Source of the DNA: Piliocolobus tephrosceles | Taxonomy: Eukaryota; Chordata; Mammalia; Primates; Cercopithecidae | Assembly: GCF_002776525.5 (NCBI RefSeq) | Contig: NC_045441.1 | Location: forward strand, 107,816,041 to 107,880,040 | Direction of reading: 5' to 3' | DNA length: 64,000 nucleotides | Part shown: piece by piece, positions 11,106 through 22,214 of the stretch | Layout: the number at the start of each line of letters is the position of its first letter | Position numbering within the stretch: the stretch's first letter is position 1 | Program-made: the position numbers and the translations under genes | The notes under the pieces: generated by a model | What the model saw: the letters and a program-made list of their open reading frames with translations, nothing else | Databases searched by the model: none | Told to the model about the DNA's origin: nothing

Positions 11106-12589
11106 TTTTCAGTTTTATTTTCAATATTCTTATTTTGTTTTGAAGAATTTCTTATATGTGCCATTTATCTATATTTAGGCAAGTAGATGAATGTGAGAAT
11201 AAGTTTGTATTTAAAAATTAGAAAAGCAAACACTAATGTATATTTAATTGTGTTAGATTTAACTGTGTTAGGTTTCCTTTTCAAATCCATAGTTTCAAAA
11301 GGACAAATTTCACCTGACGTTCTTTAATTATTTGCAGTAAAAACCTCAATAGAAGCAGCAGTCTATAATTCATGTAAGGCTTTTTTTATTTTAATTTGTT
11401 TAAATAAGTTAGTGGTTTAAAGCAAAATAATCAGCCCACTCAATACACAGACGTGCATGTGCATGTGTGCGCGCACACACACACACACACACACAGACAC
11501 ACACAGACTTTTTACTTGTTAAACTGTCAGATGTTTTTCTTTTTAAAGATCCAGCTATTTGTTAGGTAAAACTGAATGCCAACACCTTTTAAAACATGAT
11601 ATTTTAAGCCAAAAAGTTAAGCTGTGGGAGTTTGGGAAACTTGCTTTAGAAATATAATTGCTTTCAAAAACATTTTCTAGGACTTGAATGTCACCAAAGG
11701 AATAAAAAATGAGGGTAAAAAAGGTAGACAATAATTGTGAAAGCAATTGGGGAAGAAAATTTTTTTAGTTTCATGATATTAAGTACATTGCTTCCTTTGC
11801 TTAGGCCGTGGCATGTTTTATTTTTCCTTTTGTTTGTTCACCACCATTAGTTAAGAACCAAAATTTTAACTATTGGCATTAAAAACAAGAAGAAAATACT
11901 TGAATTCTGTTTGGTGATGGTTTAATTGATTCTATGCCTGTCCTTTAAGTGCACACTGGAATGGCAGGTAAGTCTGGCCTCTTAAATGCTGATGTGGTGT
12001 CAGGGGAATCTTGATCCAATTTTTCACTAGAACATAGTCTCTTATCTTAGTCTGACATTCTACTCCACTTGCCACTGTCAATGTCAGAGGAAGTGTCATT
12101 ATTTGAACAATAGCATCTTCCAGAAGAAAAGACACCATGTTTACTTTTAAGAATGTCAGCCGTTTTACATTTAGAAGCATTTTCTGGGGTTAACAGAAAC
12201 ATATTTGACTGGACTAAAAGCAAAACTCCTCTTCCATGATGAGAATCACAGACTCGACTAGAAGGGCTTTTAAGAGGCTAACCAGCCTCATCTCCTGCCT
12301 TCAGGTAAAAGTCAAGAGAGAGAGAGAGAGAGAGATAATTTTTTTTTTTTTTTTTTTTGCTGGGTTTTTAAAGTTCTCCATGACATACATTCTGCAAGTA
12401 CTTTTTAATTATTTCTTGGGGATTCAATAATTTAAATTTTTTTCTCATTATTTTGGTTTGCCTTCTTGTGAGATACACTACACCAAAAGAATATTTGTTG
12501 GCAAATATATATTCAACTGCTTTGATCTCTAACCAGCAAAATTATATGCACAAATCCTATTCTTAGTGGTAGCTGGTAATGTTTTACTC
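11106..12589. other. Single-copy AT-rich DNA with microsatellites
   Basis: No gene or interspersed repeat was recognised. It holds a CA/CG alternating tract (11451-11495), a (GA)n run at about 12317-12335 and a T-run at about 12341-12358. Confidence 0.5.
11451..11495. repeat. Alternating purine-pyrimidine (CA)n tract
   Basis: Forty-five bases alternate perfectly between purine and pyrimidine, including a central 'gtgcgcgcaca' and a CA run. Such tracts favour Z-DNA and are usually length-variable. Confidence 0.9.
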
Positions 12590-12804
12590 CAGGAGTCATC
12601 AAACATTTTCTGTAAAGGGCCAGACAGTGTCTGTTGTACTGCTGGCCATGAGGTCTCTGTTGTAACTTCGTTACTCTACCATAGTAGCATGAAAGCATCC
12701 ATAGAAAATATGGAAAGGAGTGGGCATGAACGTGTTCCAATAAAAGTTTATTTACAAAAGCAGGCTAAGGGCCAGGGCCTGAAGGCAATAGTTTGCTGAT
12801 TCCT
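12590..12804 (+). mobile_element. Nonautonomous hAT-Charlie-type DNA transposon
   Basis: The block begins 'caggagtcatcaaacatttt ctgtaaagggcc' and includes 'ggtctctgttgtaact', 'gtgttccaataaaagttta' and the end 'tagtttgctgattcct'. These match a common mammalian hAT-derived short element. A related copy lies at 62571-62905. It has no coding capacity. Confidence 0.7.
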
Positions 12805-12901
12805 ATTCTACTGTTTGGTCAAATCTACTGCTGGGAAAGAAAGTCATGTGTGTATAGTCTTTTAACCTTTGCACTGTGGCACAGGAAAGAGCCTTGGGCC
12901 T

Positions 12902-13665
12902 TGATATGGTTTGGATGTTTGTCCTCTCCAAATCTCATGTTGAACTGTAATCCTCAGTGTTGGAGATGGGGCCTTGTGGAAGGTGATTGGATCATGGGGT
13001 GGATCTCTTGTGAATGGCTCAGCACCATCCCCTGGGTGATGAGTGAGTTCTCTCTGTTAGTTCACGTGAAATCTGGTTGTTTAAAATATCTGGGCCTGGC
13101 GGTGGCTCTCCAAGCACTTTGGGAGGCTGAAGCAGTAGAATCACCTGAAGTCATGAGTATGAGATCACTCTCGCCAACATGGTGAAATCCCATCTCTACT
13201 AAAAACACAAAAATTAGCCCAGCATGCTTGGAGGTGCCTGTAATCCCAGCTACTCAGGAGGCTGAGGCAGGAGAATCACTTGAACCTGGAAGGTTGCAAT
13301 GAGCTGAGATTGCTCCACTGCACTCCAGTCTGGGAGACAGAGCGAGACTCCATTTCAAAATAAATGAATCAATAAATACATAAAATAAAATAAAATAAGA
13401 AAATAAAAGAAAATATCTGATTGTTTAAAAGAATCTGGTGGCTAAGGAGTCTGGCGCCTCCCCCTTCTCGCCCTTGCCATGTGACATGCCTGCGCCTGCT
13501 TTGCCTTCTGCCATGATTGTACACTTCCTGAGGCCCTCAGCAGGAGCAGATGGTGCTGGAGCCATGCTGGTACAGCTTGCTAAACCATCATCCAATTAAA
13601 ACTCCTTTATTTAAAAATTACCTAGCCTTAGGCATTTCTTTATAGCCACACAAATGGCCTAACAT
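12902..13665 (+). mobile_element. MST-type MaLR LTR, split by an Alu
   Basis: Starts 'tgatatggtttggatgtttg' and continues 'ctcatgttgaactgtaatcc', then 'tggatcatggggtgga', 'gccatgattgtacacttcct', 'ccaattaaaactcc' and 'tttctttatagccac'. This is the complete landmark order of a MaLR MST LTR on the plus strand. The Alu at 13091-13414 divides it. Confidence 0.85.
13091..13414 (+). mobile_element. Alu SINE inside the MST LTR
   Basis: Plus-strand Alu from 'gggcctggcggtggctc' to an A-rich tail of TAAAA units. A 16-bp direct repeat with one mismatch ('atctggttgtttaaaa' / 'atctgattgtttaaaa') flanks it at 13071-13086 and 13415-13430. Confidence 0.93.
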
Positions 13666-14200
13666 AGACCTAGAACATTTCCTTACAAAGAGATGAAGAT
13701 GGCTGCCTGTGCTGGACATAACGCTTTGTTTTGGAATATTTTTTCCTGTTCCAGACTTGATGTCTACTTCTTTGTTCTGCCTAAGTGTGTGTATCATATG
13801 GCACCTGGCTAACCCCATGGCTATATGTGGTATATCTCCTCCAGTGGAGATGGAACGGTCTTTGGCTTGTAGCAAAAGAGGAGTCAGTGCAAACCATCTT
13901 GTTGTGGTGGCTGCTGAGCAAGATCTGTTGACTGTGGGAGGATAATGTTCAGTATTGAAGCTGATCTTGCTCTGTTTCTTCTCTGTGTGAATAAAGTGTT
14001 GCTCCATCCAGTATCTGTGTGAGTCACATCTTTCTTGGTGGCCCTGACACCTGAAAACCATGAAATGGGTAGACATGTCGGGACTACTGTTCCTGGTGGT
14101 AGGTGTTGTTACGCTGTTTGCTATCATCTGTGCTGCGGGACTCTGTCTCCCCCGAGGTGGTGATAGGTACAACTTGGTCAACACCCACATTTGGTTTCTC
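13666..14200 (+). mobile_element. Possible endogenous retrovirus LTR and leader (unclassified)
   Basis: A plus-strand AATAAA at about 13991 is followed about 40 bp later by 'ttcttggtggccctgaca', which resembles an LTR end plus a primer-binding-site-like stretch. GC content is higher than in the neighbours. A 190-codon open frame on the minus strand (13618-14190) runs antisense through this block and the MST end. It shows no family signature and is probably fortuitous. The LTR call is inference. Confidence 0.35.
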
Positions 14201-15844
14201 TTTTACTACTATTTGTAAGATCCAATGTTTTCTATAAAAATGTATTTTCTAAATGTGGGATCAGGTAAAGAATTTGCTTTTGGCCAAACCTATTACTAAA
14301 CTGACCTACAACAGGCTAAGAGTTGCCAATGTCTATTCAGGGCTAATTCAGATTAGATTCTTATTTTTCCTTGAGAATCCTTGGGTATTAGGTCAAAAAG
14401 ACCTATTATATGTCAGTTATAAAATAATTCTGAGTTATTTCACTGTGTCCCAGTACAACATTCTGCTGTTAATGAGACATTCTATTTTAAACATGGAAAA
14501 TTAAATAAAAATAAATATTCATAATGTTTAAAATTAATAGAATAACATTTTAAAATAATGACATTTACTAAAGTATTTATTAAAAAGTAAACTTACTTTT
14601 ATTCTGACCTGTGAAAATTTAGCTTTTATGTCCTTAATTTCAGCTATTATGAGACTATTTTAGCCAAGAAAATTTTTGTTTAAGAGTATTAGCAAAAACT
14701 TCTACTTTTATATAAATAATGGTTTGGAAGGAAATGAGTGAAATTGTTTAGATTTAGATTTTTCCCATGTGTTTTCTCAGAGTAATGGTGAAATTGAAAA
14801 ATAAGCACTGTATAATTTAGATTTTACAGTTCTGAAGATTTTCATTAAGATTTAGATTCTTATAGTAAGTTTTTACATAGTTATCTTGATGTAGACTTTC
14901 TATTTGAATCAACTTGTGAATTGATGAAATATTTTGAAGAAATAAAATATTGAGTGTATTTATTTGTGTTATTTAAAAATAGAAGAAATCATTTTGTAAG
15001 CTTGTTTAGAAATGTGACTACATGAAATTAAAAGGATAATCATCTATGCAACTTTTCATTCCATTTCAAGTTCTCTCCCTGAATTTCCAAGTTCCTTTTC
15101 ATATCATGACAGGTAGAAGTGAGCATAATTCTGATAATACCTGTATTTTTATGTACACAATTGAAGTAGACACTTAGATTTCTTTCACTGAATCAAACAA
15201 TAGTAATCAGTTCTTTTTGGACATGGTGAATATTCCTGTTTGAATGAGGATTAAATTCACTCTGTGTCTTTCCCTATGACAACTCTAGGTAAACCTTAAT
15301 GAATCAGAGAGTTAAAACTTTGTGGCTCTAATGAAATAAATTACCTGGATCGGAAGGAATTTAGGATATGTCATACAGAGATTTTCTTCAATGACTTTAA
15401 TGGATAAACATAGCCAGTAAATAGTTTTAAAAATGAAAGAATAACATTAGTGTTTTCTGCTCATTAAACAAAAAACAAACAAATTATAGACCTGATCCTT
15501 TTTGTGGAAAAGGAATATCTGTATTTGTAGTTGCATTAGCTCAGGCCACCAATGGATTACTTAGAATACTGGATGAGGTGATTTATTAACAGATCCTCTG
15601 TCAATATGAGAGAATAAAAAGACTTTATAAAATTAACAATGTATAATCTCATTTTATTGGTAAGATGAGAACGAATGCATGATATCATATTTGGAATATT
15701 TAACCTTGCCAAAATCCTGACAAAAAGCATTCATTATAATATTAAAAATAATTGACTTAAATTGTAAAACTTAACTACCCCTGTTTTCGTTATAACTGGC
15801 AAATTGTTGGTAGCTTTTGTATATTTCCAATATATGGAAATATT
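14201..15844. other. Single-copy AT-rich DNA, no gene seen
   Basis: About 1.6 kb with very low GC, no recognisable repeat and no exon-like features. Confidence 0.5.
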
Positions 15845-16040
15845 TTTATTTTTATTTTATTTTTTTTATTTTTTTTTATTTTTTTTTTTTTTTNNNNNNN
15901 NNNNNNNNNNNNNNNNNNNNNNNNNNNNNNNNNNNNNNNNNNNNNNNNNNNNNNNNNNNNNNNNNNNNNNNNNNNNNNNNNNNNNNNNNNNNNGCCTCCC
16001 AAAGTGCTGGGATTACAGGCTTGAGCCACCGTGCCCGGCC
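15845..16040 (-). mobile_element. Young Alu interrupted by an assembly gap
   Basis: The left part is a long T-rich tail ending at 15893. The right part (15994-16040) is the 5' end of an AluY, with 'aggcttgagccaccgtgccc'. The body between is replaced by N. A short flanking repeat, 'tatttttat', is visible on both sides. The missing body is probably about 200-260 bp. Confidence 0.85.
15894..15993. other. Assembly gap (100 N)
   Basis: Exactly 100 N, the conventional placeholder for a gap of unknown size. It falls after a poly-T run inside an Alu. Confidence 0.99.
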
Positions 16041-17105
16041 TATTTTTATCTTATGAAAAATATCGCCATGATAAATGAATTATAAAAGAACTATTAATTT
16101 TCCTTGTTAAAATAAATACATTGTTACAGTAAGTTCTGACTATATACAACAAACAATCTAAATACATTGCATCAGAGGAATATAATCATACTTTTCACTT
16201 AAAAGATTTGATACTTTGTAGAAAAGAAGTGTTCTGTTTTTCATTAGGACTTCATCATTAATTACTTTATCTTACTTTCACCTTAATAAGGAGGATATAA
16301 ATAGATCTCCTTAAATACAACAAAAAATAATAATATTCTATTTTAATAGTATTAATCAAATCTGAATTACAAAGAATCAAAGCAATGGTTATACAGATAT
16401 TTCATTCAACAACAACAAAATTAATTATAGCTGATCATCTGAATGACAGGAGCTGTCTTCCTATTTCCTGCACTTAGCACAGATCTGACCACACTAACCA
16501 TATGAAAAAAGATTTTGATTTATCTAGAGATTTCAACTGGAAAAGTTGCATGCATTTAATTAGATCTATTTTTATTTATTTATAAAGGAGAACATTTCCT
16601 GTTTCTTGTTCTAATGAATATTGCATGCTATAAACCAACAACCCAAAATATTTTTGGAGGAATTTGGTTTCTTAAAATATAAAAGTTATTATTCTACTTG
16701 TATTTATTATAAAATCATAATTTTATCAATAATAAGGGAAAATTTAAAAAATCTACAACCACTCTGAACAACACATCCTTTGTTAATTCTTTGTTTTCAT
16801 TTTTAGTTTATGTCTAGTCATTCCCTATGTATAAAATATACTCTAAGTTACATTAATATTTAAATGTTTTTATTTTTTCAGTGACTTTCTAATCATTTTA
16901 CTTCTAGTTACACTATCATTTTAAATAATTTTTTAATGTATTTTACTGTGAAATAAATTTGTGTTGCCTTTACCATATTATGTTTACAAATTTTATTAAT
17001 TAATGTTGCATTCAACATTTTTGTGAATACAGTTTTTTTAGGTTTTGGAATTATTTAGAACTTGCCTAAACTAGAAAAATTACCAAGAGTAATGTGGTTG
17101 AATGA
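16041..17105. other. Single-copy AT-rich DNA, no gene seen
   Basis: Very AT-rich, with no repeat family or coding signal recognised. Confidence 0.5.
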
Positions 17106-17520
17106 ATTATTATCTCCAACTATCTGCTCCTTCTTTGTGGAGGGATTATACGTCCATACTCTTTTCCACATGACTTGAGAGACCTTCCTAATAGGTAGGA
17201 TAAAAAGTTTTTGCATCACTGTCAGAATTGTTTATATGACTTGTTTGGGGCAATAAAACACAAGCTGAAGTAACAGTATGATAGGTCTGAGCAGAAGTTT
17301 TAAAAGAGATTATGTGCTTTGGGTTGGCACTTCTGTCATGAGAACAATGCTCCTCTTTGAGTTCATGTCCTAGATTGAGAATGCATGTGGAGCAGCTCTA
17401 CAGGTGGAAGCAAAACTGCAGTCTATACAGCAATCACGTGTGTTGAGAAAGAAATGTCATATTATAAGTCACTGTGATTTCGGGTTTGCTTGTTACTGCA
17501 GCTGATTGATAGATATAGGA
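17106..17520 (+). mobile_element. Diverged MLT1-like LTR
   Basis: 'ccacatgacttgagagacc', 'gagaatgcatgtggagcagc' and the end 'agtcactgtgatttcgggtttgcttgt'-like region followed by 'actgcagctgattgata' follow the late part of an old MLT1-class LTR on the plus strand. Divergence is high, so the subfamily is not assigned. Confidence 0.4.
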
Positions 17521-17702
17521 TTGGTGAACCAAAGTTATTGAACATTGTGTTGGCTCCTGACAGGTATTGCTGATTTGCCTTCCAAAAGATTTTGCACAAA
17601 TGTATGCAGACACCAGAAATGTGTGGGTATATCAGTTTTACCATGCCTTCCCTGTATCAGTTAGGGTTCAGTCAATAAAGAAAAGTCAAACTAGGTATTT
17701 TA

Positions 17703-18008
17703 TTTTATATTTTTGAGACAGAGTCTCACTCTGTCACCCAGGCTGGAGTGCAGTGGTGTGATCACTCACTGCGACCTCTGCTTCCCAGGTTCAAATGATT
17801 CTCATGCCTCAGCCTCTCGAATAGCTGGGAATACAGGTGTGCACACCACCATACCTGGCTTTTTTTTTTTTTTTTTTTTTTTTTCCAGTAGAGACAGTGT
17901 TTCACTGTGTTAGCCAGGCTGGTCTCAAACTCCTGGCCTGAAGTAATCCACCCACGTTGACCTTCTAAAGTGTCCTGGGATTACAGGTGTGAGCCACTGT
18001 GCCTGGCC
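17703..18008 (-). mobile_element. Alu SINE, first of a side-by-side pair
   Basis: Reverse-complement Alu with both monomers and an expanded internal T-run (about 17861-17884). The direct repeat 'caaactaggtatttta' at 17687-17702 and 18332-18347 encloses both this Alu and the next. The bases after this Alu restart that repeat ('caaa') before the second Alu. This Alu probably inserted first, and the second then landed in its right-hand duplication. Confidence 0.93.
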
Positions 18009-18330
18009 CAAATTTTTTGTTTGTTTGTTTGTTTTTTGTTTGTTTTTTTGAGATGGAGTCTCACTCTGTCGCACAGGCTGGAGTGCAGTGGTGCGATCTT
18101 GGCTCACTGCGAGCTCCGCCTCCCAGATTCAGGCCATTCTCCTGCCTCAGCCTCCCAAGTAGCTGGGATTATAGGCTCCCACCACCACGTCCAGCTAATT
18201 TTTTGTATTTTTAGTAGAGACAGGGTTTCACCATGTTAGCCAGGATGGTTTCGATCTCCTGACCTTGTGATCCGCCCACCTCAGCCTCCCAAAGTGCTGG
18301 GATTATAGGCGTGAGACACCAAGCCCGGCC
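18009..18330 (-). mobile_element. Alu SINE, second of the pair
   Basis: Reverse-complement Alu with a TTTG-rich tail at 18013-18047 and 5' end 'gacaccaagcccggcc'. It is followed immediately by the shared target-site repeat at 18332-18347. Confidence 0.93.
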
Positions 18331-18479
18331 CCAAACTAGGTATTTTAAAATGAGGGAGCTTAATATACACAATTAATTGCACAGATGTTAGAGGAGTGAA
18401 AAGCTAAATGGGAAAGCTGAGATAACACAGGATTAATAACTGTAGGACATAGCTGCCACTTCTAGCTCACAATTCATAA

Positions 18480-19030
18480 GCTGAAGTACTGTCCCTCAGT
18501 ACCTCAGAATGGGCATGAATAGAGATAAAGCTTATATTTTTATTTTTGTTTTATTTTTTGAGGTGGAGTTTTGCTCTTGTTGCCCAGGTTGGAGTGCAAT
18601 GGTGCCATCTTGGCTCACTGCAATCTCCACTTCCCAGGTTCAAGTGATTCTCCTGCCTCAGCCTCTCTAACAGCTGGGATTACAGGCACACACCACCACA
18701 CCTGGCTAATTTTTTGTATTTTTAGTGGAGACGGGGTTTCACCATGTTGGATAGGCTGGTCTCAAATTCCTGACCTCCGGTGATCCACCTGCCTTGGCCT
18801 CCCAAAGTGCTGGGATTAAAGGTGTGAACTACCACGCCCAGCAGAGATAAAGCTTTTGAAGAGGTGATTAATCTCAAATGAGTTCTTTAGGGTGGGGTAT
18901 ACTCTAATCTAACTGGTACCCTTATAGAAAGAGGAGATTAGGACACAGACATAGCCATACTCATGTGAGTATACAGAGGGAAGAGGTGGGGTTTATCCAA
19001 ACTTTGGAGTCAGAAAGGCTTTGCAAACCT
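18480..19030 (+). mobile_element. MLT1-like LTR fragment, split by an Alu
   Basis: 'cagtacctcagaatgggc', then (after the Alu) 'ttttgaagaggtgattaa', 'gagttctttagggtgggg', 'cccttatagaaagaggagat' and 'aggacacagacat' follow MLT1 order on the plus strand. It shares unusual bases with the minus-strand MLT1 at 20578-21312. Confidence 0.6.
18534..18842 (-). mobile_element. Alu SINE with 13-bp target-site duplication
   Basis: Full-length reverse-complement Alu flanked by 'agagataaagctt' at 18521-18533 and 18843-18855. Confidence 0.96.
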
Positions 19031-20125
19031 TGAGCTTGACCATGAGTTTCTGAAGGTGCTTCTAAGGAGGTATGATGTGGCTGATCAGAAGTACTGAAAA
19101 AAGCCAAAGTAAAAAATGAGCTTCCTTAGCTAATTCTGGTGGGAAGTGCAGGATTACATCAGTAAGGAACACGACAAGAATAGATTTTAAAAAATGTGTA
19201 AACTTTGTTCACTTGGGCTTTTTGCCCTCAGTTAAAAAGAAGGAACAAGGATCTTAGTGATGACAGGTGTCAAACTTTTTAAATTTTCTTTATATTTATT
19301 TATGGGTCACTCAGCTCTTATATGAACTTTTCTATATCTAGTGACAGCCATTATCCTGCATTCTCCATTTAATTTTCTTCCTGCATGGTCTGTTTCCTTG
19401 AGGATGCTTTATTATGTCATTTGTGTCTCCATCTTGTTACAGACTTTTCTCAGTTGTCTGGCAATCTTAGATTGTCTGCTTCTGATTTACGAATGGGAGT
19501 CTAAGGAGATGGTAGAAAGGTCATAGTATTTGTATGTATATAGGTAGTGAAAGTTGAAAGTATTTCCTAAAGGGTGATCTAAGATGGAGCATTTGCTGGC
19601 AAACACCCCAACACCCCCATGGTCGTTACCCTTAGGTATTTCCTTTTGGGATGGTTTATTTCCCAGAGAGGAGTCCTCAGGCTCCTCTTTGGAGGGTAAG
19701 GGTTGGGCTAGCAGCATTCTGTAACATGAATGGGGGAAAGGCACTGGAAGGTTTTACATTTAGCATTCAGTAGGTAAATGGTCATCCTATGCCTTTGATG
19801 GTTGCAATTACCTATGCTTTAGTATCTTCTGAGAATAGACACCAGGTCTTCTTCCAGCTTAGAAGGGGAGAGAATAATAGAGTCTCCAACCACTTTCATA
19901 CTGTCTTCTTATTTTAACTACTCCCTTCAAAATCACTTAAAATTCCTAAGCTCACTGTTCATTATAAAGTACAACTCCAATCAGTTTGCTTCAATGCTGG
20001 CATAGGATTTGGCTTTCTTTGTTCTATTAAGTCAGTTACCAATTCTCCATCTGCTTTTTAGTTTCTAAAATAATGTTACTGTTGTCTTCTCTCCTGTTCA
20101 CCCAATTGTTATGGTTTTATAGTTT
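19031..20125. other. No gene recognised
   Basis: Moderate GC and no confident repeat match. Short open frames on both strands (for example minus 19487-19744) have no family signature. Confidence 0.4.
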
Positions 20126-20577
20126 TAAAAAATCCTTTTCATGAAGTTATACTAGACTTTTGAGAGAGATTGAATTGACTACAGTCTCTTTGGAACCAAT
20201 TCCAGTCAGATTTCCATTCCAGCTACTCCATGAAACTTCTGTTGTCAAAGTCAGTGATGACCTTGACCTGGCAAAATCAGTAGGTCGTTTATTAAATTAT
20301 ATTTTACCTGACCACTTAGTATTCAGTAGAGTTGATCACTCCCTCTTTGAAACTCGTTTTTTTTTTTTCACTGGGTTTCCAGAACTCCACACTTTTTCTT
20401 TTTGTATGATTGATAAGTTACCCATTCTCTCTCTATTGTATCTTCTTCTTCTTTTTCTTTCCAGTCTGTAATGACTGGAATGCACTAAGGTTCAGCCTTT
20501 GGGACTCTACTTTTTTCTGTCAACACTTGTTTCCTAGGTGATCTTATTCAATGCAGTGTCTTTGGACCATATCCATG
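20126..20577 (+). mobile_element. L2 LINE, reverse-transcriptase region, left part
   Basis: Plus-strand L2. Translation of about 20160-20471 still shows 'VDHSLFET', a relic of the L2 reverse transcriptase ('DHSLLETL' in the family). Later 'ggttcagcctttgggactct' and 'ggtgatcttattcaatgcag' match L2 downstream sequence. Frameshifts and a T-run break the frame. It is interrupted at 20578 by an MLT1 LTR and resumes at 21313. Confidence 0.7.
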
Positions 20578-21312
20578 TATTAGTTTGCTAGGGCTGCTGT
20601 AACAAAACACAGTCTATCTTTGATGGTTGAACTTAGATTTTTTGACTTTATGGTGGTGTGCAACACACATTCAGTAGAAATTGTACTCCAGTTACCAATA
20701 AAACCATTCTATTTTTTAATTTCAGTAGAGTATTTAATAAATTACAGGAGATACTCAGCACTTTATTATAAAATAGGCTTAGTGTTAGGTGATTTTGTCT
20801 GATTGTAGTCTAATGTAAGTGTTCTGAGCACGTTTAAGGTAGGCTAGGCTAAGCTATGGTGTTCAGTAGGTTAGTTGAATTAAGTGCATTTTCAACTTAT
20901 GATGTTTTCAGATTATGATGGTTTTAATGGAACATAGCCCCATCGTAAAGTGAGGAGCATCTGTACCACAAACTAGGTGGCTTAAATAATGAAAATTTAT
21001 TTCTCAGAGTTCTGAAGCTTTGAAGTCCAAGATCAAGGAATCACAGGTTTGGTTTCTCCTACAACATGTCTTGCTTGTAGATGACTGCCTTCTCTATAAA
21101 TATACTAACATGAGTATGGCTGTGTCTGTACCTAATCTCCTCTTTTTATAAGGATACTAGTCAGATTGAATTATGGCCCACCCTAAAGAACTCATTTGAA
21201 ATTAGTCAACTCTTCAAAAGTTTTGTCTCTATTTATGCTGAGGTATTGAGGGATAGGACTTCAACTTACAAATTTGGGAGCTAGGGTGGGAGACACAATT
21301 GAGCGGACAGTC
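20578..21312 (-). mobile_element. MLT1-class MaLR LTR, split by a Tigger-type element
   Basis: 'tagtttgctagggctgctgt' at the left, then after the inner insertion 'actaggtggcttaaataatg', 'agtccaagatcaaggaatca', 'ttataaggatactagtcaga' and 'gcccaccctaaagaactca' to 'gggagacacaattgagcgga'. This is the full reverse-complement MLT1 order. Confidence 0.8.
20610..20965 (-). mobile_element. Tigger-type nonautonomous DNA transposon (MER8-like)
   Basis: Contains 'gagcacgtttaaggtaggct', 'ggctaagctatggtgttc' and the terminus 'gtgaggagcatctgta'. The mirrored start is 'cagtctatctttgatggttg'. The inverted-terminal pattern and the site inside an LTR fit a TcMar-Tigger element. The subfamily name is from memory. 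Confidence 0.65.
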
Positions 21313-21720
21313 TACCTATAAACCAAAAACTCTTAAACTTATATGTGCAGGTGTCATCTTTCTCCTAAACAGGAGGCTTTATTTTTCATTAGCTTTTGTG
21401 ACTCTCCACTTGCAAATCTAATGAGCATCTCAAATTCAAGATGTCTCAGTAAGAACTCTTGACTTACCTTTCCCAAATTTTCTGCCATTTTCTTCCAATT
21501 CAGAAAATGGAATCACCGTTTATCCAGTTCTTCAGCCACACCCATATCTAAGCCATCAGCAAGTTTTGTGAGCTCAGCATCAAAATCCGTCTGGAATCTG
21601 TCCTATCCTGTTATTCTAAGACAAGCCAACACTGGCTAACACCTGGACTCTTTTAAAAGTATCTAAGTGAACTCTGCTCCCAACCTTAAAGTGATCAAAG
21701 GATTTATACATTTTAAAAAT
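21313..21720 (+). mobile_element. L2 LINE, right part
   Basis: 'aatctaatgagcatctcaaa' and 'caagatgtctcagtaagaac' match the L2 segment that follows the reverse-transcriptase domain ('gacatctcaaactcaacatg' in the family), continuing the 20126-20577 copy in the same orientation. It is degenerate. Confidence 0.65.
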
Positions 21721-22214
21721 GAATGTTGCTGAGGTGAAAAAGTTTTTGGATAGGATTTTTCAGATGATAGCTTTATTTCTATATTTAAATATGAAAATAT
21801 GTTCAACCCTGTATCTATACACGATAGTCAAGTTTTCAATCAAACTTGATTAGTTGACTCTATCAAGGTGGTTACTACCCTTAGAAAGTAGGTAAGACTG
21901 GGGAGAAAACAAAGATAGATCAGCTTTCTATTTTAGCTTTAATTTCCTCTGTTAGATTTAAATATATATATATTCTTCATTTACATAGAGCCCATTTATA
22001 ACTTAGCAACCTCAGCATACATTGAGGAAAAATATCATTCTGTATTAAGATTATATTCATATCCACAAATTTGTTTGAATAGTTTGACTGATGAACAGTC
22101 AAATCAGTCTAAAAATCAGATATCACTCAAAAAAAGTTGTCAGTTAAAAAAAGTTAAGTTTTATTTTCTTAAATGTAAAACTGTTATTTGACTTACAACT
22201 TTCTTTTTAGACTG
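21721..22214. other. No gene or repeat recognised
   Basis: AT-rich; the microsatellite-like 'atatatatat' at about 21963 is the only simple feature. Confidence 0.45.

Noticed and set aside
12793..13185. 130-codon plus-strand frame
   Set aside because: It crosses the hAT element end, the MST LTR and an Alu, so it cannot be an ancestral coding exon.
13618..14190. 190-codon open frame on the minus strand
   Set aside because: It spans the end of an MST LTR and an LTR-like block antisense, has no recognisable domain, and fits a chance frame in moderate-GC repeat DNA.
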